Shown here: piece by piece, positions 1 through 12,137 of the stretch
Layout: each line of letters begins with the position of its first letter
Position numbering within the stretch: the first letter of the stretch is position 1
DNA from: Tricholoma matsutake
Lineage: Eukaryota; Basidiomycota; Agaricomycetes; Agaricales; Tricholomataceae
Length of the DNA: 64,000 bases
Assembly (NCBI GenBank): GCA_026075535.2
Contig: AP026543.1
Coordinates: 9,858,001-9,922,000 of the forward strand
Direction of reading: 5' to 3'
Translations under genes and position numbers: made by a program
The notes under the pieces: generated by a model
The model's input: only the letters and a program-made list of their open reading frames with translations
Told to the model about the DNA's origin: nothing
The model's database searches: none

Positions 1-279
1 GTTGGTGGCAGAGAACCAAGGGTGAAAGCATTCTGAACATGCAGATTTCAATTTGGTAGCATGACAAGAGAATAAATTATTGTGTAAATTTGACAAAGTA
101 AGTTGTGAGAAGTGAGCAGCACAGGTACGTATGGGTGACAGCATGATAAAGTCCACAGTCATCAAAATCTGCAAAGTCCCAAGTCATACATTTGTGTTAT
201 TTGCACAGTTTGCTGGCATTATTTTTTTTCACATACCTCCTCAAACCCCTCATACTCCACATTTCTTAATTAGATTACC

Positions 280-2562
280 ATGCCTGAAACTAGGGCAAGC
301 AACAAATTGGCCCATCCAGGAGAGCCTATCGCCCCCAAACCCCATCGAACCAAAGGTGAGGTCAAAGCAGAGCATGCAGCTAAAGCCCAGAGAAAGGTGG
401 ATTGTAAAGAGGTGAAGAAGCAGTCCATCATCTGTGCAGCTGAGTTCAAGCATGCAGACAGGGCCAATGAAGACCTCATCAATGCTACTCCCCACCCACC
501 CTTCACTACAAACCAATGGCCACCCCTCCATAACAAAAACAAAGCCAACCTCATCCCAGTTGTAGACATCAGTGATGTTGAGATGTCCGATGATGTTGAG
601 ATGTCTGATGATGTCAATAACACCTTGTTTGTCCTACCCTGCTCTAAGAAGTCTGTCAGTGAGGATGACTCAGCTGTTGAAAGCGATGACCCACCTCCTT
701 CCAAAAGGTCAAAGGCTCAAACAGCTGGGAAAGCCATAGCCAAAGTGGGAATAAAGGCAACCGGGAAAGTGGGAAGGAAAACAAAAGCTGATAAGTATGA
801 TGAAGAAATAGTGCCAGCCTCTGATGAAGAGCGACCTCAGGAACCCAAGCCAAAGAAAGTGAAAGTGAAGGTGCACAATGAGATCAACATTGTGGCAAAG
901 AAAATAGAAGACAAGACTCAAGGGACGCAGAGTAAGTATGGTGATATAGTGAAGTCCATGTCTACTATGCAAGCAGAAGATGGATCAAACAGGAAGCCAG
1001 CTTCCAAGACCCCATCACAGGCCCAGGCGATGGGTGGCAGAGGTTGAAGAGAGAGGGGGCGATAGCCGATATTAATGTGTTGTATAACTCAGATGCAAAA
1101 CCCAATCTCAGGCTGTCAACAAACCGTTCTGATCTGATGGAAGTCAATAACAGGTATATTTATATTCTTCTCACCATATATTCATGCTTTCATTGCTGAT
1201 GCTTGATCAATCCACACTGTTTTATTGGACTCTCAGTGATACCTCTCACAAGAAGTGAAAACATGCCTCTGCAATCAAGGATTGGGCCTTGGCAGTTCCC
1301 ACCCACCTTGAAAGCTCCATCCAGCCTTGCCAAGTCCAATGTTCCCCTACTTACTACAAGTGGCACTAGCCACTCATCTGCTCCATCAGTTCTTACTGAC
1401 AATGTCAAGATTATCAGCCATCAAGCATTGGACTTGCTCATAATCCAAAAAACCATTGAAGGCCAGTGAAATGGCTACCAGAAAGCCTCAAAATGAGGAA
1501 CTCCCACAATGGGTTGAGGCACAATGGTTCTGACATACATTCGTCACAACTTATATGGTGTTTGCTGGTCAAACCACCAATCCTTGGGATGTGCTGGTTA
1601 AGCAATCGGTCCAGGTGATGCAAAATATCTGGGATGCAACCAGTCACCATGAGTATGAGATAACAACATCTGCTGCAATCTATCAGAAAGTATGTGACTG
1701 ACTTCACTCAAGAATGATACTAAAATATATTCCAGATGGTTCAACACCTCTCTGACTCCTGGTGCAATATTATTGGATACACTGGCATTGCAGTCCTCTA
1801 GGCATTTTGTGATACTCAAGAAAGCTTACAAGATTCAGATGAAGGACATGTAGAGTTTGCAAAGTACTACCTGGAGGATCTTCACTTTTTGTATCAAGCG
1901 AGCGAACACGATGACAAAAAGGTATGTGACCCAAAATTCTCTCTCTTTATATGTCTAATAATAACATAATACTTTCCAGAAATGGAAGGGGCTCTTTCAC
2001 AGCCCCTTCATCCTCCAGACGTTTGCTGCTCACCTGATGGCTATTGAAGGTTTTGCGAGGGTTCCCAATCTCCATGACAAACCCACAACCGCCACAGTGG
2101 GTGGGTTAGGCTTGGCTGCTGCCTTGGTATGTACTGTGTATTTTGCTTGCAGTGTTGTTCTGACTGTTGATAGGTCGAGAGGGCTCTAACTCTAGTCACT
2201 ACTGGGACATTGACTGTAGCAATGACATGCGCTAGCAAAGGCAAGACGGTGACCCTTCCTTGGACTCTCAATCACTCCACTGGGAAGGAGTCCATGTAAC
2301 AGACAGGCTTCAGCGATACCGCTTGGGGTAAGGCCACCCATGGGTACACCAAATCGCACATGTGCTTGCAAACACCAAGTTTGAGGCCATTGTTAAAGAT
2401 GCTCAAGAGTTCATGAAGCCAATTCGTGCTTGCAACATGGACCCTACAGAAGTTATTGACATTGACGACGATGACAATGATGAAAGGGCATGCCTGGTTG
2501 ATAACTCTGGCTCTGAAGCAGAGTGTATGTGGTTTTCCTCTTTTATGATCTCACTAACGTGA
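280..2562 (+). pseudogene. Decayed DUF6532-like basidiomycete gene
   Basis: The first exon (280-1047) starts MPETRASNKLAHPGEP and is Lys/Ala-rich, with an acidic DVEMSDDVEMSDDV stretch. This N-terminus matches a large family of basidiomycete hypothetical proteins that I associate with DUF6532 (recalled, not searched). Later blocks continue the family fold: TTNPWDVLVKQSVQVMQNIW near 1576-1635, KWKGLFHSPFILQTFAAHL near 1983-2037, and an acidic tail (EVIDIDDDDNDE) near 2450-2490. Introns appear around 1155-1220 and 1925-1980. The frame is broken by stops near 1045, 1531 (TGA after QWF) and 2297 (TAA), so I call it a pseudogene. The biochemical role of the family is unknown; such genes are common in transposon-rich regions. 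Confidence 0.6.
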
Positions 2563-4015
2563 TCTTTAGAATCTGTGAGTGGTTCACTGCAGACATATTT
2601 ACTTCCTAGCAAAATCCCCATCCCATTCTCATTTAGTTCTATGTTGTTGCCTCCCACCATGCCAGATTCAACTCTGGCTCATCATGCTCATCCCACACTT
2701 TTCATGGCCCCTCACATTGCATAATGATTGCTTAACACATTTGGCATGTCTTTATACCCGCGCTTGGACATCCTTAGTACACAAATATTTGACAAATATA
2801 TGCTTTTTGTGTGCTTGACAAATGCTTAGCATGTCCGAACTACGATTAAGGTGTTCAAAGCGTTGATTTGCTTTTCAGTTTTTCCACTGCTTATTGAGCT
2901 TATAAGCCACTTGGATTCTTGGTTTGCCTTTCTTACTGGTGGAATTTTGGTTGAGGTTTGACTTAAAAAGATTGCTCAGATCTTTGCTTAGCCCAGTCAA
3001 AAATAAGTCGAACTTAAGCCTCTGGTAAGCCAATTTCATGGGACGACTTGGCTTAACCCAAGTATGGCCGGGCTTAGAGACCTTCTACTTGATGGTGCTT
3101 AGAATCATCATTAAGCCACAATAAGCATGACTAAGTTTCATTAAGAAATTTCTATATTTTCCTGATGAGGGGTATAAACCCTTGCCATTCACTAATCATT
3201 GGGATCTACTTGTGTTCCCCTTGAACAGAACTTGGACACACCGTATGCAGCAGTTGTCTCTCCAAGGACTGTCAAGTCACAAACAGTGTGACCCACCTAG
3301 TGATGTGCATGGCTCAGCCCAAAGCCAGAAGCTGGCTGAGGCCAAGCCCAAAAAGCCAAGCCTGACCAGGCCATCCCAGCGGCCTGGGAGGGCCTGCAGC
3401 TCAGGCTCAGAGTTGGGAAAGCCATAAGCTGTGGCCTAGGCCGTAGCTTTTGTGTGCTATATTTCCCCCTCAAATCATGATATTTGAAGCGTATATTTTG
3501 TACTTGAAGCTCCAAAACCTTAACTTTATACAACTGCAATCAAAGCTGCACCGACATCTCAACTCTGCATTTGCTCTGCATACATACATTCCATATCCAT
3601 CATAGGTTTGACTTGGTGTTGCCTATCATGCATCAGAGTTAGACTTGGTATCTCTCTTCCATCCATTGTTGTTGTGTTTCAATGCCAATCTGTGTGCTCA
3701 GGTTATTGAAGGTATTTTCTGTTATAAGATTTCACTTGGAGGACAATCATGCAATATTTTTGTGAGTTTGACTTCTTAAGCATGATCTTATACTCGAAGG
3801 GGCCAAAGAGACGAGCCATCACAACACTATTGAAGGCAAAAAAAGATGGTGGAAGGCCCCAAAGTACTACATGATAGATGTTGCACATGTCACATTCCTG
3901 GTAATTATTCAAGTTGAAAGCCTGGATATGAATGTGCAGCTGAAAAAATATGTATGTACCATGCCAACAGCATCAGTACATATATCTCTATGAGCTATGA
4001 AGCTTTGAAGACTCA
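2563..4015. other. Gene-free repetitive stretch
   Basis: I see no convincing gene. The stretch is AT-rich, with repeated GGCTTA/TAAGCC-type words at 2880-3110. A block at 3300-3440 is dense in AGGC/GGCC words (AGCCCAAAGCCAG and variants), resembling the low-complexity interior of a decayed inverted-repeat element. No paired ends with a target duplication could be defined. Confidence 0.4.
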
Positions 4016-4271
4016 CAGCCTATTCAGTAGAAATCCATGATACATCTGTCCAGTGGATTTCTGCAAAACGACGATAGATCTGTCAGTAGCGGATTGGGCC
4101 CATAGCAGGAAAGACTCATGTGGGCCAAGGGTGTGATGCATCCATGTGGGCCCAGTATACAGATTCACTGCTGGCGATGATTCTTCCCGGTGGTAATTGC
4201 TGAAAGATTCTCGGTGGCAGTAACATCTGACTCACAGCGCCGGCTAGCACGGTCACCATTTTACTACATGG
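4016..4271 (+). repeat. Left outer terminal inverted repeat
   Basis: This pairs with the reverse complement of 18505-18730 with scattered mismatches. It has an extra segment of about 40 bp (near 4165-4205) relative to the right copy. It contains several GGGCCC words and GCCGG-type palindromic words that recur in the inner arms. Confidence 0.75.
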
Positions 4272-4512
4272 CACCAGTGATGATTATTACCGGTGGTAAT
4301 TGCTTGATCCATGTGGGCCCAGTGAATAGAATTATAGCACCAGCAGCAACAATCGCTGCCAGTAATTGCTAGAAAAATATGGTCTACCCTTCACAGGCGA
4401 CGATTCTTGCCGCTGGTAATTACTGAAAAGATTGTAATTGCCGAAAAATGGTGCCAGCTAGCATGGTTGACATATACATTAAGCAAAACGAAAGACGTTG
4501 CTAGTGATAATT

Positions 4513-6069
4513 TTACGATGTCCTTGGTAAAGAATTCATCATTGTCCTGCACTTCTGCTGCATTAATTGGGCCATCTGGCACATTGCCTCATCAAGGGTG
4601 GCAAGCTGCTGGTGAAGGGCATGGTTTACTGCAATGTTGGACTTCACCATCTTGACGGCCTCACGGTAGCTGTGTTCAACAGCATCAGAATAAGTCAAAA
4701 TCTCCTACAATCATTATTCAGCAGCTCCTGGCCAAAGTTCAGGACTTACTTGGGGGGCCTGCTGGGATGATGCCGGTGTTGATGGAGTACAACCTGGGAA
4801 TACTGGATGAATGCAGCTGGGTAATGAAAGGCGGACGGTGTGCTGAGGAACATTTTGGGGAGAGCCAGGGGGGGAATGGACCTCATCTGAATCTCTCTGT
4901 GTCAATATTGGGCTATGAGAAGATCCAGGCGAGGACAATGTCGGGGTGACATGATCCAGCACAGGTTCAATATAGGCCATAGAGACATCGAGCTCCATGT
5001 CACTACCTTCAGTCACCTCAGTAAACCAGAAGTGTGCACTGTCCGCATCTGGCATGTCAACACTGGCAGGGATCTCAAGAGTGTCCACCATTTGTAATTG
5101 TGATGGCGGTGTTGCTGAATGATTAGGACTGCCAGGAATATAAAAAGTGTCTGGGTCAATGGTATGGGTATGTAGCACCATTGGGGCTCCAAAATCAACT
5201 CCAGAACAATCTGTGCCTGGCAAGTCAGGAATATGAAACATGTTCATGTCATTGTGTGCCGGGGATGATGTCAAATGAGCAGTGGTGCTCACCACCAGTG
5301 ACTCAGGACTACCAGTAATATAAAACACATCGGCGGCTGGCGAGTCAGGAATATGCATGTCTAGGTCATGGTGTGCCGGCGATAGTGTCAAATGAACAGT
5401 GGTGCTTGCCACTGGCTCAGGACTACCAGGAATATAAAATGCATCAGCAGCCGGCGAGTCAGGAATATGAAACATGTCTAGGTCATGGTGTGCCGGCAAT
5501 AATGTCAAATGAGCAGTGGTGCTCACCACCGGCTCAGGACTACCAGGAATATAAAACACATTGGCGGCCAGCGAGTCAGGAATATGAAACATGTCTCGGT
5601 CATGGTGTGCCAGCGATAATGTCAAATGAACAGTGCTGGTCGCCACCAGCGAGTCAGGACTACCAGGAATATAAAATGCATCGGCGGCCGGCGAGTCAGG
5701 AATATGAAAGAGATCTAGGTCATGGTGTGGCGGCGATGATGTCAAATGAATGGTGCTTGCTGTGGGTGAGTTGGGACTACCAGGAATGTGAAATGCATCC
5801 AAGTCAAAAGATTGGGAATTTTTGGTGGGTGGGGTTGCCAAATGGATAATATCTGCAGCCGCTTCAGAAATATCAAAAGCAAATGAGGAATGTATCGATG
5901 AACATGGTATGGAGAAATGAAGAGTACCATCCACCGCCGGTGAATCAGGACGTTCAGGAATATGAAAAGTGGCCAGGTCCAGATTATCTATATACACCGC
6001 TGGTGAATCAGGACTACCAGGAATATCCAAACTGTCGAGGTCCAGAGTGGGCATACTTGTTGGTGGCAA
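4513..6069 (-). CDS. Tandem-repeat protein of unknown function (transposon cargo)
   Basis: Two exons are inferred: 6069-4750 and 4704-4513. A strong donor (GTAAGT) and TAG acceptor define a 45-bp intron at 4705-4749, which removes the in-frame stops just after 4716. The first about 440 residues consist of about 40-residue repeats with the core FHIPDSPAADAFYIPGSP, then a Ser/Pro/acidic tail. The second exon adds a helical, possibly coiled-coil end with a heptad-like pattern near HALHQQLATLDEAM. No signal peptide or membrane segment is evident. It lies about 160 bp from, and divergent to, the plus-strand gene at 6229, suggesting a shared promoter. I do not recognise the family. The repeats are Pro/Ser/Asp-rich and probably disordered. 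Confidence 0.6.
5215..5800 (-). repeat. About 120-bp tandem repeats within a coding region
   Basis: Five copies of a roughly 111-120 bp unit, marked by AGGAATATGAAACATGTC and variants near 5228, 5349, 5461, 5578 and 5698. All copy lengths keep the reading frame. Each encodes FHIPDSPAA...YIPGSPEP. Weaker copies extend to about 6050. Confidence 0.85.
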
Positions 6070-6228
6070 ATTTGGCTAGTTTACTGATGAGCTGCCTGAA
6101 TATTCCATAAGCCGCGAAAATTGATCAACAAACATGGTCACGTGAATTTTGAATACAGAAGTTGAAACTGACATTGCATTTATTGACGCTATCAACTGCA
6201 TCCACCCTAAGTACAAACAGTTTTATCA

Positions 6229-8032
6229 TGTCTTCTCAGCACACCGAATCCATGGAGCGCGCCCTCAATACATTTTTGGATGGTACTCAGATGACCGTGG
6301 ATTTGAAATCCATGTTGGGCAAGTTGGTGCATGATTTTTATTATGTCCTATGAATCTTTCTAAGAAGGCTTTGAAGTTGGATTATAGGCAAAAGGTGTTG
6401 GCGAAGGAAGCGGCAATGACGCCATTCCTCAAATATGTGTTCAAAGTACTCCATCAGTGGGATAAGTCTGGCCCAGCGCCTTGGGAATCCATCGACCGGA
6501 GAATATATATTTGTCAACCTTTGCCCATCACTGCACCAAGCAGCACTCTCTCAGCCATGCATGTTACGCTCCAAATCCCCACCATGGCTATGCCACCCAT
6601 CGTTGCTCCCGGTTCTGCAGCTGCATCACTCATCGCCATGTCTGCACCCATTCCCACCACTGCGACGCCAGAGGCTCAGACCTACCAAACAGAAGCAGCT
6701 GCAAGAGCCCAGAGCAAGGGCAAGGGCAAGGGCAAGGGCAAGGAAAAGAAGGTCGTAGAACACCTGGCTCCACCTCAGTCGAAATGCCGAAAGGTGTCAC
6801 CACAGCTGGTGCCACCTGAAATGGAGGACAGCAACATCACAAAAGAGCCACCATTCATCCATGCCAACCTGCCAATCATGACGGCCATTCCTGCTCTACC
6901 TGAAGACGATATATGGAGGTCCATTGTGGAACAGCCCACTGCTCTGTGCGACACCTGCAGTTTGAGGGGCCTGACAACCTGCCAAACAACGGGCATCCAG
7001 ATTGCTTGCATGATGTGCCACAAGAGCAAGACAAAATGCTCATATACAGCATCACGTACAGCATGGCAGGATGAATTGATAGTGGCAGGGGAGCTCAAGG
7101 GGAGAAAAAAGGTCGTTGGGAAGAAAAAGGTGAAGGCAGAGGAAAGTGAATGACCGAGAACAGTGCCAAAGAGAAAACACTGGGCAGCAGACACCGCCAG
7201 TGAGTCAGATGAGTACATCCCCATCACGCCAGCCCCCGTCCCCTCAACTTCATGCATCTCCGACCATATACCAACCCCAGAGCCTGTCCCATCAACAAGC
7301 CTCACAATCCCCCAATCCATTGACACCATGCTTCCTGTGCCACCACCACCAGGTCATGTCACCCATCCCAATCCCATGCCCACCATCGGTGGTTTACAAT
7401 GGGAGCTCCAAGACCTCTGCATGCTCGTATCGGTCTTGGCAGAAAATCAAGGGCAATTGGATCAGGAAAGCCTCATGTTGCGTGGATACATGGAAGTTCT
7501 GAACACATTGAAGGAAAAGATGACAGTGAGCATTCCGGAATTGGAGGCTGAGATGGGTGAGTTGAGAGAAAAGGTGCTGGTGAGCATTCCGGTGCTGGAG
7601 GCTGAGATGAGGAGGTTGAGGAATGGGATGGAGTTGGAGAAGATGAAGCAGGAGGTTTTCATGTTGCGTGGTCAATTGGCGGCGACAAACAAGTGGCTGG
7701 CCGAATTGGAGAACGAGGGAAGCTCCGAGGAGGAATCAGAAGACGAAGATCCACGGAATGCAGATGCCACGGTGCCATTGACAATCCATCTCCCGAAGTC
7801 ATCAATGTTCGTCAATCCAGCCCATTTGCATGAATCCATTCGCTCCCCACCGTCACCTGTTCCCATTATTATGACCACAGCTACATCAGTGATCCCTGAC
7901 ACCAGTTCTTTCACCAACGCAGCTGCAACTTCTACCTCCCCGGATCCAACATCAACATACACTGCACAAATGTCCCCCCTCCCGCCTGATACCACTGTCT
8001 CAATTCCAAAAACATCAACACCCCCAGCATAA
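6229..8032 (+). pseudogene. Cys-cluster plus coiled-coil cargo protein, one nonsense codon
   Basis: Exon 1 runs 6229-6326 (MSSQHTESMERALNTFLDG...). A 38-bp intron (6327-6364, GT...AAG) joins it in frame to a long second exon. The middle carries CDTCSLRGLTTC, then IACMMCHKSKTKCSYT at about 6950-7040, a Zn-cluster-like arrangement resembling Zn(2)Cys(6) domains of basidiomycete transposon-associated proteins. A basic KGKGKGKGKE run precedes it. After an in-frame TGA at 7151-7153 the same frame continues to 8032, with Leu-rich coiled coil (two related copies of SIPELEAEM) and an acidic Ser/Glu patch. CGA to TGA is the simplest explanation of the stop. It could be a DNA-binding accessory protein of the transposon; this is inference. 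Confidence 0.6.
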
Positions 8033-8149
8033 TTCTACGTTGGATAAAAAATAACAATATTTTTTATACTACGCCTATTTGTGTATATATTTTGATCAAT
8101 ATATGCATAGTTGCTTCATTAATAGATGGAGTATAAGGTATATATTGAA

Positions 8150-9028
8150 TTCATCATGCTGTAGGAATGTTGAAGGAGGCTACAAGGATAGATACAACAA
8201 ACGTACATTGAAGTGACCGATGCTGGTAGTGATAAAGTTGCCGGCAGCCATAAGCGTAACAGTGGAGCTAAGTGAATGACCGGCACCAGTTACTGTATGA
8301 GCTAAGAAAATGTGTATGGGCCCATCCTAACATAATGCAGGGAAATGGGCCCATATGAATAATACGCCCGATGGAATGATTGGGTGGGCCCATGACAGTA
8401 AAAGGAAAACAGTATGGGCCCACATGACTATAGCGTACAGGACTTGAATTACTGCTGTTATTACAAATCATAAAGAATATATCCTAAAACAGTACATTGT
8501 AGTGACCGGCGCCGGTAGGGATATACACAGGCACGTAACAGAAGAGAACAATCATTAGTCGAAGACAGTAGTAATGTGCAATGAGAGTAGATGTAGATTA
8601 ATCCTGACACTGGCCGGAAAGCAACTTCGCTTGTGTGGCAGTCAGCTATTTCTGAACTGTATCTCTCAGCACCGGAAAAGGTAAAGGTGGCACTGGTCAT
8701 TCACATAGCTCTTAAAAGACTTGTATACTAATTGCGGCCACTGTGCACTACAATATGGATAACAAATGCAGGAATGGTGACATGCTGTATGCTGTAGGAA
8801 TGTGGGAGGATAAGGATATATGCAAAATCAGTACATTGCAGTGACTGGCGCCGGTAGTGATAAAGTCACTGGTGGCGATAAGCATCCAAGTCAAGAGCAA
8901 AGCAAATGACCGGTGCAGAATATATGCTAAAACAGTACATTGGAGTGACGGGCGCCGGAGAAGACAACATCGTGCCGATCATTCCCATAGCTCTTAGACT
9001 TGTACACTAATCGCCGCCGGTGGTTAAC
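8150..9028 (+). repeat. Left inner inverted arm of the KDZ element
   Basis: The arm aligns almost end to end with the reverse complement of 16057-16894 by eye, with high identity. It is itself made of repeated modules: ACATTG-AGTGACCGGCGCCGGTAG words recur at about 8205, 8492, 8835 and 8938, and a CATGCTGTAGGAATGT...GGAT module occurs at about 8156 and 8781. GGCGCC and GGGCCC palindromes recur, so these may be transposase-binding sites. No gene lies in it. Confidence 0.85.
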
Positions 9029-9236
9029 CATTCATTAAATGACCCCCACGCTCCAAATCTGCAAGATAGCTAGCGTAGGTAGGCTCTGTCATGTCGACTC
9101 CTGTAGGACCAGTCGTCAAACCCATCATCGCCGGAATATTGTGATCCTCCACTGTTACGTATCAGCCAGGTGGAATGAGCGCCTTGTGGAGCATGGGATC
9201 GACCAAAAGGTCCCATTCCAGCAGCATCAGGTTTTC

Positions 9237-9300
9237 CAGTAGCAGTGGAGCTAACCCAGTAGCAGTGGAGCTAACCCAGTAGCAGTGGAGCTAACCCAGT
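9237..9300 (+). repeat. 21-bp tandem repeat, three copies
   Basis: CCCAGTAGCAGTGGAGCTAA is repeated three times head to tail just at the 3' end of the minus-strand gene that ends at 9271, so the repeat overlaps that gene's last codons. Confidence 0.9.
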
Positions 9301-11026
9301 GGCTTGTTGGTTGATAGGTGTAATAGCCAGTGGAGGAGTGTTGGGCTGCTTTTTCTTTTGTTGTTTCGGTACTGGTGCACTCTCACTTTCGGGTTGCTGT
9401 GTGGTGGCCTTGGGCCATTTGCCTTTTGTTTTCTTTTTGGTTCGTTTGTGCTTCGGCAGATTGCGTGGAGCTGCTGTCATTCCTTCAGTCTCCATGTCAT
9501 CCAAGTCTGTAAGTTCTTGTAATCGAACTGCCGGCCAAAGTGTTCCCTCCCGTGAATTAAGGACATTTGTGAATTCGAAACCAATCTTTCCTTCTTCCTG
9601 CCTTCCCATTCAATGGGTAAAACATGCCTCAATATCATGTTTATGCATTTTTGATGGTTCCCACAATAATACAAACTCCTCATCCAGTGATTCATCTGAG
9701 TCTTCCGGTGCTGCAGTCGATGCTTGTGATCTCCCCGGCGCCGAGGAAGTTGCGCAGCTCTTTCCTCCTTTCTGCAGAGGCATATAGTCCACCTGGTTGA
9801 TAAATTTGGATTGCTGTGTGTGAATATCAAGCCACGGGACATGACCGGAGGTTCTCCTTGCACCTAAATCTTGCTGGGGATCAGTATCTTCATCAATCAA
9901 AAATGGTTCACTCACTGTACATCCTTTCAATGTATGCCCATAAAACTTGTTTTTGGTAATTCAAAAACTGGGCATTGTCGCCGTGGCGGATAAGACAGTT
10001 CGCTGGTAGCAGTGGCTGTCCCTTCACTCCAGTCTCCAGGATTTGTTTAGGCTTTGCCCCACCAGCAGGTTGTATCACTGATTTCTCCTCTTCATCGGCG
10101 GTGAGATATTCCTCAATGTATGCCTCAAACATGTCTGCAATAGGCTTTTCATGCCACCCAGGTTCATTGGCAATGAAATTTGGCTTATTGTTGCCTAGAA
10201 AGCTATTTGTTTCAAACCTACAAATTCTTCATTAGTCGCCGTTAAATGCCAGGTGAATGGACATACACACTCCACTTCCTCTTGCCCGCTGGATTTACCC
10301 ATCCACCCAACACAACCATTCGAACCCCAAGTTCAAGGTACATCAAATTTTGAAATTCATTCATACACTTTGTGAGCATTTTCTCGGCATCCCTAAGATC
10401 AATTCAGCCAAGTTACTGAATTACAGGCGATACACGTACTTTTGCCGAACAGCCAATGGTGGGCTGGTATTCATCCATTGTTGCCAAAGTGCCTCAATCT
10501 TTGCATTTTCCTTTGAATCATGGGAGATTCTTTTGTTGACCTTCGCATATTGCCGCAAATATTTGGCCATCCAGTCCAGTCGTCCTTTCTCCAGATCTGG
10601 AGCCTCCTGTCCAATCGCCATCTCTATTTCTGACCCATACAGGTGGATAATTACTTTGCGCCGTGGAGGGACCTTGCCGACCACTGCCTTCGGTGGTTTG
10701 CAAGCATTTTGTCTGTACCAAGCTCTAATACGCTGATAATCATGTTTGTCAAAGAGCAGAATATACATCAAGGGCTTATTGCTCACTTCCTGCAGGCCAT
10801 CCATTGGAGGTTTAACAGGTAAATTAAATAAGTCTGTCATGGCACCTTGTAAGGTTAGTTGTTGCACTTTATGGTTTTTTGATGTCTTCCAGTCGTCCAC
10901 TCATTGCCATAGCACATTCAGTTCCGCTGGTGACCACTTATGGGCAACTGGTTGAAATTCTGCACTAGAACTTGAAGGACAGCTGCCAAAGTCTTCCCCA
11001 CTTTGATCAGCATCCTCAGCAGACAT
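9271..11026 (-). pseudogene. Unrecognised cargo gene downstream of the KDZ transposase
   Basis: The start at 11026 (MSAEDADQSGEDFGSC) opens a reading frame that meets TGA at 10902-10900 after HKWSPAELNVLWQ and then continues in frame with VDDWKTSKNHKVQQLTLQG to about 10421. Later exons encode ADMFEAYIEEYLTADEEEKS (near 10130), LIRHGDNAQFLNYQK, an acidic Ser-rich segment, and a very basic KHKRTKKKTKGKWPK tail (near 9430). The middle is helical and charged. The W..AELNVLW..VDDW pattern is faintly SANT/Myb-like, but I would not assign it. It lies on the same strand as, and downstream of, the transposase inside the inner arms, so it is probably an accessory gene of that element. At least one nonsense codon is present. 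Confidence 0.5.
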
Positions 11027-12137
11027 GATAGTCAATGTGGACGCAGTAGACAGGTTGTGCTGGCAAATACATTAGGTACCTTGATATTGCATCAGACTGT
11101 CCCTGAGGACTATTTACAGGTCATATTTCAGCCTCAATATACCCTAATATACCCACAACTTCGCTCGGTACACCTTTAATCCTCTCGCCACACCTTAATA
11201 TATCACAATGTCCCTGAGCAGAACAGCGAGTAGTGGAGTATTATTAGCTGGGTGGTCCGCCAATTATTTAGAATTTTATAAAAAAAAGGTAAGATTAGTA
11301 AACCATCATTTGTTGTCTTCAGTCATGGCTCCAATTGAGCCATTTGTTCCATTGGAGCCATTGGAGCCATTGGAGCCATTTGAGCCATTTGAGCCATTCA
11401 CCGATAGATGGATGTGTTGTCAGTGGGGCCGCAATTACAATGTTGGTGGCAGGGTACATGCAGCAAGTATGGTCGAATATCACAAACGATGAGCTAATTT
11501 ACCTATGCCACCATTACACACTTCCACCATGCTGGCACACCACACACATTGCCGACACAGCCACCGGCGATAGCATAGCCACCTATGGTGCATCACCAAC
11601 TCACCAACACCTGATATACCAATGTATGTGTTACAGTGAGTTACGACCACCCCACGCTACCAACACACTCCCACAGTGCGGCACAGCTACACACATCGCC
11701 AACACAATCACCCTCGCCGCTGGCACAGCCACAGGTGAATATGACAACAACACGCCAGCGATATGCATCCTGGCAACGGCACCATACATCTTTATTACCC
11801 TTCCATCCACATCCAGCAGCACCGACATTATCCTATTGATGTGGTATTCTCCTATTATGTGACTATGCCCAATGCGGCCTTCCCAAATCACACACTACAC
11901 TTGATGTGGCCTTTTACTTGCACGGTCGATCTTTTTCTTATATATTACTTATTTTTTATTCCTTAACCTTCGTGCCTACTTCCATGCAACGAAGGTATAG
12001 TAACTTCCAGTTCTTTTAATTGTAGTAACTTATGGTTCCTACTTCCATCCAATGAAGATAATTTGATCCTGTCTTTCCCGTAAACATAAGTCTAGTGTAG
12101 GCTGCCAAACATGGCATCCTTCCAATTACCTGGCTAC
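11027..12137. other. Spacer between cargo gene and transposase
   Basis: No gene recognised. A 9-bp tandem array of TTGAGCCAT/TTGGAGCCA type lies at 11331-11400. At 11525-11760 imperfect repeats of CACACATCGCCAACACA and GCCACCGGCGA words appear. A plus-strand frame across 11335-11862 is open because of these repeats and has no recognisable features. Confidence 0.5.

Noticed and set aside
3300..3640. Possible small hAT-like element starting TAGTGATG
   Set aside because: No matching inverted end or 8-bp duplication could be found.
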